This document shows, piece by piece, positions 61,113 through 64,000 of a stretch of DNA of 64,000 nt. Made by a program: the position numbers and the translations under genes. Under the pieces are notes generated by a model, which did not search any database, was not told the DNA's origin, and saw only the letters and a program-made list of their open reading frames with translations. This DNA comes from Roseburia sp. (GTDB lineage Bacteria > Bacillota > Clostridia > Lachnospirales > Lachnospiraceae): the NCBI GenBank assembly GCA_019421345.1, contig JAHZFL010000012.1:1-64000 (forward strand), in the 5' to 3' direction. How positions within the stretch are numbered: the stretch's first letter is position 1; every line of letters starts with the position of its first letter.

Positions 61113-62639
61113 TTATTCCTGTGCGCTCGCATCAAGCTCAAACCAAAATTCCACGCCATGCGCATGATTCTGCACACCGCACTCTCTGTGATGCGTCTCC
61201 ATGATCGCCTTGACGATGGAAAGCCCGATGCCGCTGCCGCCATACTCCCTGGTGTGCGCCTTGTCTACCTTATAAAATTTGTTCCATATCTTATTCAGAT
61301 CCTCATCGGGAATCGGGTCTCCGGTGTTATACACACTCACCCTCACAATTCCCCCCTCTCGCCTTTGGCGCACGGCGATCTGCTTTTCACCCTTGGCATG
61401 GTTTATGGCATTGCTCAGGTAATTTGTGATAACCTCCTCGACCATAAACTCATCCGCCCAGACATAGACCGGCTCCCGCGGATATTCCGTGATCGTAATG
61501 CCGTTTTGTTCCAAAAGGATTCCTGACGCCTGAAGCACACCCACGACCAGCTCGGTCAATTCAAACCGTTCCATCGTCACAGTCTCTCCACCGGACTCCA
61601 ACTGATTTAAGGTCAGAAGCTTCTTTACCATAAGGTTCATCTTCTCCGCCTCATCCATAATGACCTCGCAGTAAAAATCCCTGCTTTCCGCATCCTCATT
61701 GATGCATTCCCGCAATCCCTCCGCATAGCCACGGATCAGTGCAAGCGGCGTCTTTAGCTCATGCGACACATTTGAGAGAAACTCCCGGCGCAGCTTCTCC
61801 TCCTTCGTTTTCTTCTCAATATCGCTCAAGAGCCGATTATTTGCATTTTTCAATTCACAGATCGTATGCTCCAGTTGATACGACAGCGCGTTCATATGCT
61901 CCCCAAGCTCATCAATCTCATTCTTCTCATCTCCCGCCGCTTCGTATTTCGCTTCAAAATCCAACGATGTCATGCGTTTTGACAGCTCCGTCAGCTTTAA
62001 GACAGGATTTGTGATCCTTCTGCTGACAAACACCGCCACAAAAATACTGACCGCAGTCGCAAGGATTCCGATATAGAGCAGAAAACGACTCGAAAGCTTC
62101 ACGCTTTCGCGAATACTTTCAAGCGCTGAACGCATAAGGATCAGATTGCCGTTAGAGAGTGTTCCGTACAAAACAAGATACTCGGAATTTAAACGCATAT
62201 CCGTTCTCCGTTCGATCAGATACGCCTCCCGCTCGACCAATGTCACAACCTTTTCATTTTTGCCGCCAAAAATAATATCCATAAACTCCAGCAGCATCTG
62301 CTGCGGATCGTTGACGGACGAACGCACGACAGCACGGTTGGAGCTGATAATGAGCACGGTGATGTTTCCATTTGCACAAAGATTGTCAAAGGTAACGTCA
62401 AATGCCGCGCTCTCCAGCGCTCCGGCAGCGCTTGCATCGTCGATAACGCCAAAGCCGTCCTCTAAAACGCGCTGCTGGTTTTTCATATAATACGGCTCTA
62501 AAAATACGGTATTTAACAGCAAGCAAAGCAGGATCGTTCCCGCCACCATGCCGGAAATGATGACTGCGATCTCTCTTGTCAGAGAGCCCTTTTTTGTCTT
62601 TTTTAATATTTTTTTTAGATTTGTATCACTAAATTGCAT
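61113..62639 (-). CDS. HAMP-domain sensor histidine kinase
   Basis: 508 residues from ATG 62639 (weak SD TTAGG); ATG 62657 is the alternative. Membrane helix 1 (about 26-50), external sensor domain (about 50-185), helix 2 (about 190-212), HAMP (about 212-265), His box SNVSHELKTPLALIRGYAEGL, N-box VITNYLSNAINHAKG and G-boxes NTGDPIPDEDLNKIWNKFY and YGGSGIGLSIVKAI. Signal unknown. Directly follows its response regulator. Confidence 0.92.
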   Translation of the reverse strand: MQFSDTNLKKILKKTKKGSLTREIAVIISGMVAGTILLCLLLNTVFLEPYYMKNQQRVLEDGFGVIDDASAAGALESAAFDVTFDNLCANGNITVLIISSNRAVVRSSVNDPQQMLLEFMDIIFGGKNEKVVTLVEREAYLIERRTDMRLNSEYLVLYGTLSNGNLILMRSALESIRESVKLSSRFLLYIGILATAVSIFVAVFVSRRITNPVLKLTELSKRMTSLDFEAKYEAAGDEKNEIDELGEHMNALSYQLEHTICELKNANNRLLSDIEKKTKEEKLRREFLSNVSHELKTPLALIRGYAEGLRECINEDAESRDFYCEVIMDEAEKMNLMVKKLLTLNQLESGGETVTMERFELTELVVGVLQASGILLEQNGITITEYPREPVYVWADEFMVEEVITNYLSNAINHAKGEKQIAVRQRREGGIVRVSVYNTGDPIPDEDLNKIWNKFYKVDKAHTREYGGSGIGLSIVKAIMETHHRECGVQNHAHGVEFWFELDASAQE

Positions 62640-62662
62640 TCTATGCCTAATTCCCATGATTG

Positions 62663-63364
62663 TCAATACCGCCCGGCTTGGGCGCCTGCACATTCAAATT
62701 TATATCCCATGCCCCACACCGTCTTGATATACGCACCCTTCTCGCCTATTTTGGCACGCAGCTTCTTTACATGGGTATCGATCGTGCGGGCATCCCCGAA
62801 ATAATCATAGTTCCAGACATGATTTAAAATCTTCTCTCTGGAAAGCGCGATCCCCTCGTTTTCCAAAAAATAAGTCAGCAGTTCAAATTCCTTATAGCTT
62901 AACTCGATCTCCTTCCCGTCCACCGTGACAAGATGCGCCGTTTTGTCGATGACGATACCGCCCTTCGCCAAAACCGTTCCCTCCTGCTGCAGCTTTCCGC
63001 TCCGACGCAGAAGCGCTCCGACGCGCGCCATCAGAATTTTGGGAGAAAACGGCTTGGAAATATATTCGTCTGCGCCCAGCTCAAATCCATTCAGCTCGTC
63101 ACTCTCCTCTCCCTTCGCGGTCAGCATAATGATCGGCACCTTGGAATTTTCACGAATCTCCCGACAGACCTCAAAGCCGCCTCTCCCCGGCATCATAACG
63201 TCCAGGATCAGCAGCGCAATATTCTTTTCACTGTAAAAAATGTCAAGCGCCTCGTCGCCGTCTCCTGCCTCCAGCACCTCATAGCCCTCACGCACCAGAA
63301 AATCCCGCACCAGCTTCCGCATTCTTCGCTCGTCATCCACCACCAGAATTTTAAGCTTATCCAT
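62663..63364 (-). CDS. OmpR-family response regulator
   Basis: 233 residues: acidic pocket DDERRM, phospho-Asp in LLILDVMMPGRGG, Thr and Lys in MLTAKGEE and ISKPFSPKI; C-terminal winged helix with RTIDTHVKKLRAKIG and TVWGMGYKFE. Partner of the kinase downstream. No operator recognised nearby. Confidence 0.94.
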   Translation of the reverse strand: MDKLKILVVDDERRMRKLVRDFLVREGYEVLEAGDGDEALDIFYSEKNIALLILDVMMPGRGGFEVCREIRENSKVPIIMLTAKGEESDELNGFELGADEYISKPFSPKILMARVGALLRRSGKLQQEGTVLAKGGIVIDKTAHLVTVDGKEIELSYKEFELLTYFLENEGIALSREKILNHVWNYDYFGDARTIDTHVKKLRAKIGEKGAYIKTVWGMGYKFECAGAQAGRY

Positions 63365-63432
63365 TCCGCCTGTTCCTTCCTTACTGCTTTTTTGTTTATT
63401 TTAGCAGCTATTTATGAAAAATCTGTGACAGG

Positions 63433-64000
63433 CTACTCTGCCTGTATGCCAAGCTGCGCTTCCTTTTCCCTGATCGCATTCTCCCGCTCCTGCAGCTCCT
63501 CGTCCCAGCCCGCATAGCGATTGAGCAGCTTTTCCTCATAATTTAGAATCGTCGGATGACCTGCGGTTGCCGAAATGGCAAACATCGCCGCCACACAGAG
63601 AAACAGCGCAAACGCAATGCCCACGGTGATCCGGTAGCGGTTTTTGTAATCAACATTGACATACCGCTCCCTGACCCTTTGCTTCTTTCCCGAAGCCTCA
63701 ATCCTTTTTCTCATCTGCTTTTCCAGCGCAGAATGCCGCACCTGTATCGGAAGAATATCCTCCTTGGCAATCGCCGGGGACATACACAGATATTCCTGCA
63801 GCTCCTTTAGATAGGAGACCCCAAGCGCCGTCTCAAACAAACGCTCCCGCACCAGCTTATTGTAAATCTCAAGCACCTTCTTGGGATTGTTCATATCGAG
63901 TTTTTCCCTGATAAAACGCACGCCTTCTTCTTCCTTTTGTGCCTGTCCAGCCTCCTCTATACTGGCAAAGGCAAAGCCTCCCACCAGTCTCTTTTCTCTT
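63433..64000 (-). CDS. membrane protein of unknown function, cut by the window edge
   Basis: The reading frame stays open to base 64000 with no convincing start (a GTG at 63984 has no SD), so the N-terminus lies outside. Visible part, about 189 residues: helical cytoplasmic region (VLEIYNKLVRERLFETALGVSYLKELQEYL), basic stretch, one membrane helix (about residue 120-145 of the visible part, YRITVGIAFALFLCVAAMFAI) and a charged C-terminal helix. Related-looking proteins are common in Lachnospiraceae; role unknown. Confidence 0.7.
   Translation of the reverse strand, partial: REKRLVGGFAFASIEEAGQAQKEEEGVRFIREKLDMNNPKKVLEIYNKLVRERLFETALGVSYLKELQEYLCMSPAIAKEDILPIQVRHSALEKQMRKRIEASGKKQRVRERYVNVDYKNRYRITVGIAFALFLCVAAMFAISATAGHPTILNYEEKLLNRYAGWDEELQERENAIREKEAQLGIQAE

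Overview
The window looks like chromosomal DNA of a gut-type Clostridia bacterium, most likely a Lachnospiraceae member. The reasons are a clostridial single-chain pyruvate:ferredoxin oxidoreductase, a GH112 galacto-N-biose/lacto-N-biose phosphorylase, a CheV chemotaxis protein, lipoboxes and SD/sigma-A signals typical of Bacillota, and a pilus locus without a secretin, as expected in a single-membrane cell. The genus cannot be fixed from the sequence. I see no rRNA, tRNA, CRISPR array, phage or insertion sequence.

Layout. 1-3 kb: guaB and a CBS-domain membrane protein. 3.1-12.7 kb: a reverse-strand operon for a Tad/type IVc-like pilus or secretion machine: TadZ-like protein, small pilin-like peptide, TadA ATPase, TadB/TadC-type membrane platform, several tiny membrane proteins with a shared N-terminus, a pseudopilin-like protein ending in an InlB-type repeat, a repeat-bearing lipoprotein and a 958-residue exported surface protein. 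13-15 kb: degV and a YhfC-family membrane protease. 15-20.3 kb: an A+T-rich module of ABC transporter and two-component system with a visible operator. 20.5-35.1 kb: housekeeping, with purC-purB, a glycolytic run gapA-pgk-tpiA-gpmI, a HisJ-like phosphatase, a PurF-like protein lacking its N-terminal cysteine, and purL. 35.3-42 kb: a LysR regulator, a RecB-nuclease/XPD-helicase fusion, an HPr-like protein without the phospho-histidine, a cysteine desulfurase and a SpoVB-like flippase. 42-46.4 kb: a host-glycan locus (nucleotidyltransferase, GH112 phosphorylase, divergent AraC regulator). 46.4-53 kb: nifJ, an ABC-F ATPase and an unrecognised pair made of a secreted and a membrane protein. 53-64 kb: an NlpC/P60 wall hydrolase, CBS-ACT protein, ung, hisF-hisH, an acidic membrane protein, cheV, a lipoprotein, a second two-component system and a protein cut by the window edge.

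Three things stand out as possibly undescribed. First, a dispersed palindromic repeat of about 39 bp occurs in seven copies, twice as tandem pairs directly after terminator T-tracts and once supplying the last codons of a gene; a second post-terminator repeat family is found in the glycolytic/purine region. Second, five small proteins of the Tad-like operon share a positional N-terminal pattern ending in Tyr/Phe-Gly (or Ser) at residues 8-9. Third, the 52.1-53.1 kb secreted/membrane gene pair has no recognisable family.
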